This document shows positions 30,159 through 39,769 of a stretch of DNA of 64,000 bases, piece after piece. Position 1 is the stretch's first letter. Every line of letters begins with the position of its first letter. The position numbers and the translations under genes are program-made. Under the pieces are notes generated by a model. That model worked only from the letters and a program-made list of their open reading frames with translations. It was not told where the DNA came from and did no database searches. This stretch comes from Gaiellasilicea sp963784895 (lineage in GTDB: Bacteria > Actinomycetota > Thermoleophilia > Gaiellales > Gaiellaceae): NCBI GenBank assembly GCA_963784895.1, contig CAWATM010000001.1, positions 191,234 through 255,233 of the forward strand, given 5' to 3'.

Positions 30159-31661
30159 GTGACGGATGATCGGCGGGCCGAGCTGCGGGCAGCCACGTTG
30201 CGGGGGGTGCGTTGGATTTCGATCTCCCGCATTCTCGTGGAGATCACTGCGCTTGCGGCGACAGTGATCCTTGCGCGGTTGATCCCGCCCGCGGACTTCG
30301 GTCGTGCAGCGGTCGCCTTGATCATCTTCGCATTCGCGCTCATCCTCGGGCCGGCGGGTTTGACGGCGTCGCTCGTTCAGCGGGAGGTCGTGACGCGGCG
30401 GCATCTCGAAGCCGCGTCATTCTTCACACTCGGTCTCGGAGCGGTGCTGACGGCGATCACCGTTGCGCTTCTCCCCGCGGCGCGCTCTGTGTTCGGTGCA
30501 GTGACGGCGGAGTTGATCCTGCTTGCATCGCCCGCCTGGCTCATATCTGGCTTCGGAGCGGTCTCGCAAGCAATGCTCCAGCGCGATCTGCGATTCCGGC
30601 GCATCGCTCTCGTCGAATCGGTGTCGGTTCTCGCCGGGGCTGCTGTCGGCGTCGGATCCGCGGTGGCTGGACTTGACGGCGAGGCGCTCGTACTCGCTGC
30701 TCTGACGACCACGGCGGTAGCCACTGCGCTCGCGGTCGTCGCCTCGCCTCCGGTTCGGCCCTGGCCGACTCGACGCGCCACCGGGGAGCTGGGTGCATTC
30801 TCGGGTCTGGTGGCGCTCTCCTCGTTGACCTACGCCGCCTTCAGAAATGTCGACTACGCACTTCTCGGCGCCAGGATGAGCCCCGCGGATGTCGGCTACT
30901 ACTGGCGGGCGTACCAGCTCGGAGTCGACTATCAGGCGAAGGTGAGCCAGATCATGCTCCGGGTCTCGTTCCCAATCTATTCGCGAAGCGAGAACATCAG
31001 TGACCTACGCCAGCTGCGGATGAGGATCGTCCGGGTGCACGCGATCGTGCTCGTGCCGTTGCTCGCCGGCTTCGCGGCGTTCGCTCCCGTGCTGATCCCG
31101 TTTCTCTTCGGGCCGGCTTGGTCGCCCGCGATCGTGCCGGCGCAGATCATGGCGATAGCCGGGATCGGTCACGCGCTCGTGACCGGCACCGGGCCGCTTC
31201 TGGTCGCGATCGGCCGGCCCGGTCTCCTCCTCACGTGGAACCTTGTCGAGCTCGTCGCGTACGCCGTGATGATCTACGTCTTGGCTCCATCTGGTCTCGT
31301 CGTGGTTTCCGCCGGGGTCGCCGCATTCTCCGTACTGGGCGTGATCCTGACCCAAGTCGTTCTGCTGAAACCCTTGATCGGCCTGCCGCATCGTGCGGCT
31401 CTTGCGGAGGTGTGGCCGGGCATCGTCGTCGGCGTGTGTCTGTTCGCCTCGCTCCTGACACTCCGGGTCGGCCTTGAGGAGACAGCGATGGCGAACCTCG
31501 CCATCCTCGGAGTGTGCTCCATCGCCGGAATCGTGCTGTACGTGACCCTGCTCCGCATCTGCTTCCCCGATACATTGCGTGACCTCGTATCGATCGTTCG
31601 ACGCACCGTGGCACCCGGGCGCCCGTTGCGCGCCGAGCCCCCTTACATCGCTTCCGACTGA
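30159..31661 (+). CDS. second polysaccharide flippase (PST/WzxC-like)
   Basis: 500 residues with about 14 hydrophobic segments. ATLRGVRWISISRILVEIT, ILARLIPPADFGRAAVALI and MLQRDLRFRRIALVES are signatures of the PST branch (WzxC/TuaB), and NVDYALLGARMSPADVGYYW is the conserved central motif. It differs clearly from the MOP protein at 16.4 kb, so the locus has two export routes or two merged clusters. GTG start at 30159. The 3' end overlaps the convergent methyltransferase by 19 bp. Confidence 0.85.
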   Translation: MTDDRRAELRAATLRGVRWISISRILVEITALAATVILARLIPPADFGRAAVALIIFAFALILGPAGLTASLVQREVVTRRHLEAASFFTLGLGAVLTAITVALLPAARSVFGAVTAELILLASPAWLISGFGAVSQAMLQRDLRFRRIALVESVSVLAGAAVGVGSAVAGLDGEALVLAALTTTAVATALAVVASPPVRPWPTRRATGELGAFSGLVALSSLTYAAFRNVDYALLGARMSPADVGYYWRAYQLGVDYQAKVSQIMLRVSFPIYSRSENISDLRQLRMRIVRVHAIVLVPLLAGFAAFAPVLIPFLFGPAWSPAIVPAQIMAIAGIGHALVTGTGPLLVAIGRPGLLLTWNLVELVAYAVMIYVLAPSGLVVVSAGVAAFSVLGVILTQVVLLKPLIGLPHRAALAEVWPGIVVGVCLFASLLTLRVGLEETAMANLAILGVCSIAGIVLYVTLLRICFPDTLRDLVSIVRRTVAPGRPLRAEPPYIASD

Positions 31662-32521
31662 CCGGCCGGCCGGAAGAGGAAGCCGCGATGGACCGCAGGC
31701 TCTCGGATTCCGTGCACGACGACCGTGTGGCCGTAGAAGAGCTCACGCACGAGCTGCAGGCCTAGGGACCGTGACGTGGCGAGAAACTCGGAGCGGTTGA
31801 AGATCCAGCCGAGATACTCGGTGTCGAACGCGTGTGCATAGGGTCGCTGCACTGCCACGAACGAGGCCGTCTCGTCCACTGTCGGCAGTTGGGCCACGTA
31901 GACAAAGCCGTCTGCACCGCGAGCGAGCTTGCCCAGCGTCTCCGGCCAATCCTCGCTGTACTGAATCGAATTCGAAGCCAGCACGAGGTCGTACGTGCGC
32001 GCGAAGCAGGTTTCGTCCTCGTAAAAGGTGACGTCGGGATTGAGCTCGCGGCCGACAGCGCAGATGAGGGGCACGTCCCTGCAGTGGTAGGAGAGCACGA
32101 CGTCCGGCACCGTGGCGCGGCCGAGCAGGTAGTAATGCCCGACGCCACCTCCCCAATCGAGGATCGAGAGCTGCGAGCGGTTGTGTGTGATCAGCGCCAG
32201 AACGTACGCCCAGGACACGTGCACGTTATGCGGATGGAGCTGTTGGACCCTCGCGTCCTCCGCGTACTCCGAGCCTCCCAGCGGTCTCGGCGCATCGAAG
32301 CACCGCGACCAGAAGGCAAACTGCCTTCGATGCCACTCCTGTACCGACGGGACATCCCAGCCTTTCACGAACGGATCGGCCCGCTCGCGCTCCCAGCCTT
32401 CGGGCACGTGTTCCCACGCAGGTAGCAGGATGCGCGATCCCGTCAGCTTCGCCCGTAGCCGGCGCGTAGACCGGAGCAATCCTTCCGGCGTCCTCCTCAG
32501 GATCCGCTCGCGTGCTGTCAT
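31643..32521 (-). CDS. SAM-dependent methyltransferase (TIGR04325-like)
   Basis: 292 residues. ILDWGGGVGHYYLLGRA is the SAM-binding motif I of class I methyltransferases; DLVLASNSIQYSEDW is motif IV and VYVAQLPTVDE is motif VI. The N-terminal FVKGWDVPSVQEWHRRQFAF resembles a family often found in surface-polysaccharide loci (LIC12133/TIGR04325 type, from recall). It would methylate a sugar hydroxyl or a terminal residue. The start at 32521 overlaps the stop of the upstream GT4 gene by 4 bp, so they are co-transcribed. Confidence 0.72.
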   Translation of the reverse strand: MTARERILRRTPEGLLRSTRRLRAKLTGSRILLPAWEHVPEGWERERADPFVKGWDVPSVQEWHRRQFAFWSRCFDAPRPLGGSEYAEDARVQQLHPHNVHVSWAYVLALITHNRSQLSILDWGGGVGHYYLLGRATVPDVVLSYHCRDVPLICAVGRELNPDVTFYEDETCFARTYDLVLASNSIQYSEDWPETLGKLARGADGFVYVAQLPTVDETASFVAVQRPYAHAFDTEYLGWIFNRSEFLATSRSLGLQLVRELFYGHTVVVHGIREPAVHRGFLFRPAGQSEAM

Positions 32522-33828
32522 CCGGTACGGGTGGGAACGCGATCCCTGGTCGTGACCTCCACATACGCTTGAATCTGCCGCTCGATCAGCACGGTGGCGT
32601 CGTAGTGGCGCTGCACGTGACCACGAGTTCGAGCGCTCAACGCCGAGAGCAGCTTCGGGTCTGTCGTGATCGTCAAGATTCTGTCGGCGAGTGCGACGTA
32701 GTCCCCTTCTTCGACGAGTAAGCCGTTCACGCCCTCCACGACCTGCTCCGGAAGTCCGCTGTGACGGGTCGTGATGACCGGTAGACCGGTCGCGAGAGCT
32801 TGAGACACCACGGTGTTCACCGATTCACTCCATGTCTCCATCCGCGGCGGTCTTCGACGGTTGCACGAGGAGATGCTGCGCCGAGAACAGCTCGATCACC
32901 TTCTCCACGGGCGCCAGCCCCGCGAAGGTCACCACGTCCTGGAGGTCCAGTGCCTTGGTGAGCCGAAGCAGTTCCCCCTCGAGTGGTCCGCCACCTACGA
33001 TCAAACAACTGAACGGGCGGCTCGACCGCTCTTTGACTACGGCCAGTGCACGGAGGAGATCGGCGAAGCCTTTCTTTTCGACGAAGCGGCCAACGGCCAT
33101 CAGGCGCAACTCCTCGCCGTCTTCGAGCGTCCGAATTGCAATGGATAGTCTTCTACTCTCACGCTTACCGGCTGCACACGGACCTGTTCAGCCGGGAAAC
33201 CGTGCTCGACGACACGCGTCTTCATGTCGGCGGACATGACAAAGTACAGCGAACAAACCTTCTTCAAGTCGTCGTAGTAATTCCGCGGTTGATCACGGAA
33301 GACTCGGCTGACGTCGACACCATAGAAGCTGGTCACGAGCGGAGCGTCGAGCATCGCTACTTCCCGCACTTTGACAAAGTCCCTCGCAACTGTTCCGAAA
33401 TGGCAATGAATGACGTCGTACTGCTTCCCGGCAAGCGGTTCTGCCCAATAGAGAAGCTTGAGAGACAATGTCCAGAGACCGAAGCGGGGGACATTCAGCA
33501 GGCGCATGAGCACGCGGGGGTGACGAGAGGCGAGACGCATCGCTTTCGGCCAGGCCGCGCGGATCCTTCGAACCCACGGCAGCGGATAGTCGAGGTACAC
33601 GACCCTCGAAGCCATTTCGTAGTCGAAGTACGTCTTGGATACATGCGCTCTCGTCACCACGCGTCAGCGAGAACACGTCCACCTCGACTCCGCGATCCAC
33701 GAGCTCGGCAATCTGGTCGATGATGAAGGTCTCCGAAACCAGCGGAAAGATGCCGAGGACGAAGGCGACCCGAAGGCGGGTCGGGAGAGCTGGCTCGGCG
33801 CTGCTGTCTCGGGATCCGCCGTCGCCAT
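32518..33828 (-). CDS. GT4 family glycosyltransferase (several frame breaks)
   Basis: Reassembled from the ATG at 33828: RLRVAFVLGIFPLVSETFII, VDVFSLTRG, AHVSKTYFDYEMASR, DVIHCHFGTVARDFVKV, TSFYGVDVSRVFRD, RLMAVGRFVEKKGFADLLRA, CLIVGGGPLEGEL, VVTFAGLAPVEKV, SVNTVVSQALATGLPVITTR and HSGLPEQVVEGVNGLLVEEG. This is the full order of a colanic-acid WcaL-like GT4, retaining GT-B, with FVEKKGFADLL as the donor-domain signature. Breaks lie near 33780, 33650, 33130 and 32835. No stretch is lost, so the gene is probably intact in the organism. Confidence 0.78.
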
Positions 33829-33862
33829 CGCCGGCGAGACGCTACCCGACCGGGGCTGCTGA

Positions 33863-34971
33863 CTATGCGACCGCCGCTCGGGCGGCGCCGGCTGCGAACT
33901 CGATCTCCTCGTCGGTGTGCGTCTCTGAGAGGGGGAGGCTCACGACTCGCTCGCAGAGCGACTCCGCCACCGGAAAGCCGCCGGGTACGTCGAGTTCGAG
34001 ATAGGCAGGCTGGCGATGAACCGGCGTGGGATAGTGCACCGCCGTGCCGATGCCGGCGTCGGCCATGGCGGCACGGAACTCGTCGCGGTTGGGTGATTGC
34101 ACCACGTAGAGGTGGTACGAATGCTCGCGGCCGGCAACGACTGCAGGTGGCGTCAATGCGCTGCCGGCGAGCGCTTCGTCGTACACTGCCGCGAGCCGCC
34201 GGCGTCGTTCGACATTCGCGCCGAGGCGGCCGAGCTTGGCAGACAGGACGGCCGCCTGAATGGGGTCGAGCCGGCTGTTGAGTCCGCGCAGAACGTGCTC
34301 GAAGCGGTTTCGCTCGCCGTAGTTGCGGAGCAGGCGCGCACGCTCGGCGAGCTCGGCTGATCGTCCGTGACGAGGGCGCCGCCGTCGCCGAGCGCGCCGA
34401 GGTTCTTCGTCGGGTAGAAGCTGAACGCGGCCGCGCACCCGAGCGTGCCCACCGGCACGCCCGCCGACGCGTCGCGCCGTGCGCCTGCGCGCAGTCCTCG
34501 ACGACGATGACGCCGTGGGCGTCACCGAGCGCGAGCAGCGACTCCATGTCCGCGGGCTGGCCGTAGAGGTGGACGGGGACGATCGCCCGCGTCCGCCGCG
34601 TCAGGCGGCGCTCGACATCAGCCGGGTCGAGCGTGTAGCGTCGTCGGGTCGACGTCGGCGAGCACCGGCGTCGCGCCGGCGCGCTCGATCCCGACGACGG
34701 TCGGGATGCAGGTGTTGGGTGCCGTGATCACCTCGTCGCCCGGGCCGACGCCGGCCGCGCGCAGCGCGAGCGTGATCGCGTCGGTTCCCGACGCGACGCC
34801 GACCGCGTGCGCGGCGCCGCAGGTCGCCGCGAACGCCGACTCGAAGCGCGTCGACCTCCTCGGCCGAGGATGAACCGACCGCTGTCGAGCACACGTGCGA
34901 TCGCGGCGTCGAGCTCGCCGCGCAGCGCCGCCGTCTCGCGCGTCAGGTCGAGGAACGGGACCTCACTCGTC
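33863..34971 (-). CDS. DegT/DnrJ/EryC1 sugar aminotransferase (many frame breaks)
   Basis: PLP-dependent transaminase for a nucleotide-linked keto sugar. Reassembled pieces: PFLDLTRETAALRGELDAAI, GVASGTDAITLAL, PGDEVITAPNTCIPTVVGIE, TRAIVPVHLYGQPADMESLL, VIVVEDCAQAHGA, FSFYPTKNLGALGDGGALVT (Lys of YPTKN binds PLP), GLNSRLDPIQAAVLSAKLGR, HSYHLYVVQSPNRDEF and VSLPLSETHTDEEI. The C-terminal 220 residues (33863-34350) are clean; the N-terminal half has several breaks, mostly inserted bases. The GTG start overlaps the stop of the upstream epimerase gene. Confidence 0.82.
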
Positions 34972-35984
34972 CGCCCCGTACGTCGTCGCCGTGCTCGCGG
35001 TAGTAGTCGAGCGTGCGGGCGAGCCCCTCCTCGAGGCCGACCTGCGGCCGCCAGCCGAGCTCGCTCTCGATCGCCGAGTAGTCGGCGTAGTAGTCGCCGA
35101 TGTCGATCGCCTTCCGGTCGTCAGGGAACGGGATCGAGCCGGAAGCGGCCGCTGCCCGCGATCCGGATCAGCAGTCTCGGCGAGCTCGAGCAGGCACACG
35201 TGGCCGTCGCCGCCGAGGTTGTAGACCCGCCCGCGCGGCTTCGCTCGCGCGTCGCCGCGAGCAGGAACGCGCGCGACGGCGTCGTCGACGTAGGTGAAGT
35301 CGCGGCGCTGGCTGCCGTCGCCGTAGATCGACGAGCTCCTCGTCGGCGAGCGCGTGCCGGATCCAGATGCCGAGGAACGTCTGCCGCGCGTCACGCACGC
35401 GCATCCGCGGGCCGTACGTGTTCGTCAGCCGGAGCACGCTCGTGCGAATCCCGTAGACGTCGCCCGTAGAGGAGGTGGTACCACTCGCCGGCCGCCTTGT
35501 TGATCCCGTTCACGTCGACCGGCGCGATCGGATGGCTCTCGTCGACCGGAAGGTAGTCGCGGCCGTCCGTAGATCTGGCGGGTGCTGGCGAAGACGACCG
35601 TGACGCCGGGGTTCTCGTGCCGGCACGCCTCGAGGATCGAGAGCTGGCTCCGGGCGTTGATCTCGAGGTCGGTGTACGGGTCGGCCATCGAGTCGAGGTG
35701 GCTCGTCTGGCCGGCGAGGTTGAAGAGGACGTCCTGGTCACGAACGAGGAAGCGGAGGCTGTGCTCGTCGCGCACGTCGGAGATGTTCACGCGTCAGCGC
35801 GGTCCTCGACGCCGGCGATGTTGTAGAGCAGGCCGCCGTACTCGGGCACGAGCGAGTCGACGATCGTGACTCGTGCGCCCAGCTCGACGAGCTCGCGCGC
35901 GAGGTTGGAGCCGATGAAGCCGAGCCCGCCGGTGATCAGAACTCGCTTGCCGGCGAACGCGGGCGCCAGGTCGGGGCGGATCAC
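34963..35984 (-). CDS. NAD-dependent epimerase/dehydratase (extended SDR, frame-broken)
   Basis: Nucleotide-sugar epimerase or dehydratase of about 340 residues. VLITGGLGFIGSNLARELVE is the NAD motif; FNLAGQTSHLDSMADPYTDL, VFASTRQIYGRPDYLPVDE and GINKAAGEWYHLL follow. The usual YxxxK appears as N-x-x-K plus EWYH, as in some UDP/CDP-sugar members, so the catalytic Tyr is uncertain. LRLTNTYGPRMRVRDARQTF, FLGIWIRHALADEEL, GDGSQRRDFTYVDDAV and YNLGG complete the fold. Breaks occur near 35800, 35570, 35460, 35330, 35260 and 35180. GTG at 35984 overlaps the TGA of the upstream GT4 gene. Confidence 0.78.
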
Positions 35985-37277
35985 GCCTGGCCGCCTCTGT
36001 CGACGACGCTGTCGAAAACGCGGACAGACTTCTCGCTATCCGCTGGCGCTCGAACCTCAGGGCGAGGTCATGGTGGTGCGGGGCTGTGATCGGGTGCTGC
36101 AGGAAAGACCGGATCGCATCTTGCATGCACCGGACGTCGGTCGGTCGGCAGAGTCGGACGCCGTCGAGCCCGGAAAGGAGATCTCGGGCGTCTCCGTCGG
36201 GCAGAGCAGCAAGAATGGGTCGTCCCGTGGCCAGGTACTCGTATGTCTTGCCGGGCACGGTGCGAGTGCGAAAGCCGTGAGGCAGGTCGTGCATCGGCAG
36301 AAAGAGTAAGTCAGCCGATCGCATGAGCTGGACTGCGTCCGCGTGACGCAGGTAGCCGTGATGGTGCACGTATCGGGGGGTCGGCCGCTGTCTCCCCGCT
36401 GGCACCCGCGAGGTGCACTTCAATTCGGTGTGCCCCGGCCGCGTCTTCGGCCCGAAGTCTCTCGACTGCCTCCAGCAAGTACAAGTGAGATCTCGCGGAG
36501 ACACCTAGTTGAGGTGTGGATCCGCCTAGGGCAGCTCGAGCGATGGGGACCCAGGGGTTGCGGCCTGGATGCGGCGGATGGCTGTAACCGGCGTACACAA
36601 TCCGAAACCCATCGTCGTCGCGGCTCGGCGGCGGACCCTCGAAGTCATCGGCGTCCCAGCCATTGGGGACGACCGTCAGCCTGTGAGCCAGCTCGGGAAA
36701 CCGGAGGGCGGCCACTTGTTTCGCCTCCCTCGTGTTCAGGACTATCGCCTCGGCCCGTCCGAGCGAACTGCGCATGCGCCGTTCGTCGCGTCGACGGTGG
36801 ATCGCGGTCGGATAGATTGTCCACTCGTCGAGCGCCCACGGGTCTCGTAGATCGGCAACCCAGGGAACTCGGCGTTCACCCGCGATCTGAACGGCCGCAG
36901 CGGCCGTCTCGAAAGGCGACATGGTTGCGTACACCACGTCGCACGGCTCAGCTTGGCGTGCGACTTCCACAGCTCCCTCCGTCCACCAGCGCTGGAACGC
37001 GCTCGGGCGGTCCAGCCAGCGCCGCGCGCGTTGTTGCCACGTCCCAACCGACTGCGGCGAGGCCATGGCGAATGCGATGCACGCTGACGCTCCGTGGGAT
37101 CTCGTGCTCGAGCGTGGGGTCAGGCGGCGCCCACTGGACGTGCGCTGCTTCGGGCCCGCTGACGACCGAGGCCTGCCAGCCCAGCATGGGTAGGTGTTTC
37201 AGCAGCTTGACCGTCCTCTGCACGCCCGCGCCGCCGAGCGGAGGGAAGTAGTAGGCGAGGACGAGGACACGTCGCAT
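35981..37277 (-). CDS. GT4-like glycosyltransferase (frame-broken)
   Basis: MRRVLVLAYYFPPLGGAGVQ at 37277 is the typical N-terminus of this actinobacterial GT4 subgroup. After a break near 37050 it continues with RPSAFQRWWTEGAVEVARQA, DVVYATMSPFETAAAAVQIA, VPWVADLRDPWALDEWT, AIVLNTREAKQVAALRFP, LTVVPNGWDADDF and FRIVYAGY. After a break near 36430 come HHHGYLRHADAVQLMRSADL, GKTYEYLATGRPILAALPDG and the C-terminal RFERQRIARSL. With one more shift near 36020 the stop is TGA at 35981-35983, overlapping the GTG of the epimerase gene. Donor unknown. Confidence 0.75.
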
Positions 37278-37371
37278 CGCTAAAGCGTATGGGACTGGCG
37301 TCCGATCTCCTCTCTACGGTGCTCACCTTGAATCGTCTGTCATTCCACCGATCCGTCCTGGCCTTGTCGCC

Positions 37372-39096
37372 ATGACGTTGTCGGCTGTTTGCATCGCAGC
37401 GCTGGCCGCCGTGTCCTTCGCGGCCGCGAAGCCGTCGGCCAAGCGTCCGCCGGCGGGCGCCGAGCAAGCGCGCCGCGCGCCGGTGCTGTTTGTGTCGTCG
37501 TCGGGGTCGGATGGGGGGTTGTGTTCGCGGGAGGTGCCGTGTCGGAGTTGGGATCGTGCGTATGGGTTGGCGCGGCCGGGGTCGGTGGTTGAGGTTGCGG
37601 GGGGTCGGTATCCGGGGCAGGTGTTGCGGAGTCGGGCGGGGTTGAAGGATTTGAGTCCTGGGTGTGCGCCGGGGAGTACGTCGAATTGTGTGGTGTTTCG
37701 TCCGGCGGTGGGTGAGGTGGTGACGTTGGATGGTCAGTTGGAGGTGCGTGGGTCGAGTGTGTGGGTGCAGGGGTCGGTGTTGTCGGGGGGGAGGTTGCCG
37801 AGTCGGGAGCGTTCATTCAATTTGCGGGTGAATGGGTATGTTGATACTGAGGCGAATAGTGTTGCGGATCATCCTGATCATGTGATTTTTGAGGGGATTG
37901 ATGCGGTCAGTTTTGGTGCGTTTAACGTTGACACGGTGACGTTCAAGGATATGGATGTGGGGCCGGCGACGGTGACGTCGGGTTGTGTGATCAAGCAGGG
38001 GAATGGGTTCGAGAACAAGATCGGTTGGGGTGGTGGGGTCACGTATGTGCCGCGGCAGGTGACGTTGGATGGGTTGATGATCCATAACCAGAATGGTGAT
38101 GCGGGTCGGATCGCTTCGGATTGCCATTTCGGCGGTTTGTTCTTGGTGACTGTGGATGGGTTGACGATCCGGAACAGCGTTTTTTCGCAGAACGTGGTTT
38201 ATAACATTCAGGTGCAGAATTTTGGGAATTCGCCTGCTCCGACGAATGTGACGTTGGAGAACAACTGGTTTGGTTGCTCGGTCGAGTGGCTCTACAGGTC
38301 GGAGACGACCTGCGCCGGCCAGGCCGACGTCCAGTTCAATGCGGCCTCCCGCTTTCGGAACTGGTTGATCCGCTACAACAGCTTCGCCGGCGGGCTGGGC
38401 CAGTACGTCCCCGGCGCCAGCTACGAGAACATCCGTGTCCTCGGCAACGCGGGCGCCCGCCCAAGCAATTGCTATAGCGGCTGGACGTTCAGCTACAACG
38501 CCTGGGCCGGCGGCAGCTGCAGCAACACCGACCGCAACACCCGCAGCCCCCTATTTCGTTCGACCCGTCCCGGCGCGGAAGACTTCCGCCTGCTTCCAGG
38601 CTCGCGGGCGATGAGTCTCGTGAATCCCGCATCCCCCGAGTTGAGACTCCGCGTCGACAGCGCGGGGCGGCGCCGTCCGAATGCGTTTCCGCGAGACGCG
38701 GGAGCGCTCGAACGGGACACCGCTCTAGTCCGACTGGGCGTAAGCATCGGCTCGGCGAGAATTGGGATGCGACGGGATGCGGTCGTTGAGCTCTACGGAT
38801 CGCCAAGGGCAAGCCGGGCGGTAAGGCTTGGCGGTCGTTCCACCACCGTCGGCCGACGCGACACGTTCCGCGTCCCTGGCGGTTCTCTTAATGCGATTAG
38901 CCTTGCTGGCCGAGTGGTGGGGCTCTCCACGCAGAGTCGCTTTTACACCACCGCCGCTGGTCGCGGCGTCGGAAGCCGCATCGGTAGGCCCTCACGTGGC
39001 GGCGGCGACTGTATGAACTCGCTTCGTCGCCGGGTCGGCAACGTTGCAGTCACGTTCACCGTCGTGCGGGGCGGACCGTATCTGCGATCGCGATGA
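37372..39096 (+). CDS. secreted right-handed beta-helix protein, second copy
   Basis: 574 residues, clean frame. A short signal sequence (TLSAVCIAALAAVSFAAAKP) replaces the FnIII domains of the 22-24 kb gene. The shared beta-helix region is residues about 39-390 (VLFVSSSGSDGG to SCSNTDRN). The C-terminal 185 residues are unique: RSTRPGAEDFRLLPGSRAMS, then VSIGSARIGMRRDAVVELYG and TVGRRDTFRVPGG. The central 109 codons (37486-37812) all end in G or T; from about 38270 usage returns to C-rich. Surface location is likely; the ligand or substrate is unknown. Confidence 0.82.
   Translation: MTLSAVCIAALAAVSFAAAKPSAKRPPAGAEQARRAPVLFVSSSGSDGGLCSREVPCRSWDRAYGLARPGSVVEVAGGRYPGQVLRSRAGLKDLSPGCAPGSTSNCVVFRPAVGEVVTLDGQLEVRGSSVWVQGSVLSGGRLPSRERSFNLRVNGYVDTEANSVADHPDHVIFEGIDAVSFGAFNVDTVTFKDMDVGPATVTSGCVIKQGNGFENKIGWGGGVTYVPRQVTLDGLMIHNQNGDAGRIASDCHFGGLFLVTVDGLTIRNSVFSQNVVYNIQVQNFGNSPAPTNVTLENNWFGCSVEWLYRSETTCAGQADVQFNAASRFRNWLIRYNSFAGGLGQYVPGASYENIRVLGNAGARPSNCYSGWTFSYNAWAGGSCSNTDRNTRSPLFRSTRPGAEDFRLLPGSRAMSLVNPASPELRLRVDSAGRRRPNAFPRDAGALERDTALVRLGVSIGSARIGMRRDAVVELYGSPRASRAVRLGGRSTTVGRRDTFRVPGGSLNAISLAGRVVGLSTQSRFYTTAAGRGVGSRIGRPSRGGGDCMNSLRRRVGNVAVTFTVVRGGPYLRSR
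37482..38539 (+). repeat. 1.06-kb inverted repeat, arm B
   Basis: Partner of 22354-23412 in opposite orientation. The arms agree in length to within a base or so, and the spot comparison I made over about 70 bases around 38140-38220 shows one mismatch. The 14.07 kb between the arms (23413-37481) contains the promoters and 5' ends of both beta-helix genes plus ten polysaccharide genes. Confidence 0.95.
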
Positions 39097-39108
39097 TTCG
39101 CAGCGATC

Positions 39109-39769
39109 TCAGCCGCGGCTGCGCCTAGAGCGGTCAGACATCCGCTTGACTGCGAGGAGATGGAACGCGGCCTCGGCCCGCCGCCAAACGAAGGGCTGGC
39201 TCGCGGTCGAGATGAGACTGCCCAATCGGGCCGGGGCGTAGACGAATCTGCCCGCGCTCGCCGCGAAGCGCCTTCAATCCGTTGAGGCCGCGCACGTCAT
39301 AACCTCGCTTTCGGAACTCTGCTGCCGTCCAGCCCGACCGGTGAACCTGGTGCGGGTTACCCCACGTCTCGCCTTGCTCGAGGAATCCGTTCGGAGTGAG
39401 CACTACGACGCGTTGTGAGGCGACCTGCTCCATCTGCGCGAGCAGATCGGCCGCTCCATCGCGAGGCAAGTGCTCCAATACGTCGCACGCCAGCACTACG
39501 TCGAAGGTTGCGGCACCGAACGTGCCGGCGATCTTGAGAGCATTCATCTGGACGTAGGCGTCGTGAATGCCCTTCCTCCTGCTCTCTTCGATCCAGGGGG
39601 CGTGCATGTCGATGCCGGTCGCGTGCGGAACTGGTCGCTGGAACCGGCCGATGGGAGAGTTGTTCCCGCACCCGACATCCAACACCCGAGCAGCGTCGCC
39701 CACGGCGTACTCGATCGCGCTGACGTAATCGAGCGCCCCGATAGCCATCAAGAGGCGCCCGCCGCTCAT
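39109..39769 (-). CDS. class I SAM-dependent methyltransferase (one frame break)
   Basis: About 220 residues. ARVLDVGCGNNSPIGRF is motif I, ATGIDMHAPWIEESRRKGI is motif II, and FDVVLACDVLEHLPRDGAAD with VVVLTPNGFLEQGE gives motifs IV and V. The C-terminus is restored by a shift near 39236 to GRFVYAPARLGSLISTASQP and AEAAFHLLAVKRMSDRSRRS. ATG at 39769 overlaps the stop of the upstream GT2 gene by 4 bp (ATGA), so this is the distal gene of a two-gene operon. A small-molecule or glycan O-methyltransferase is likely. Confidence 0.75.

Noticed and set aside
22354..38539. Inverted repeats as the ends of a composite transposon
   Set aside because: The arms encode beta-helix protein, not a transposase; no target duplication or terminal short repeats were seen at the outer borders.
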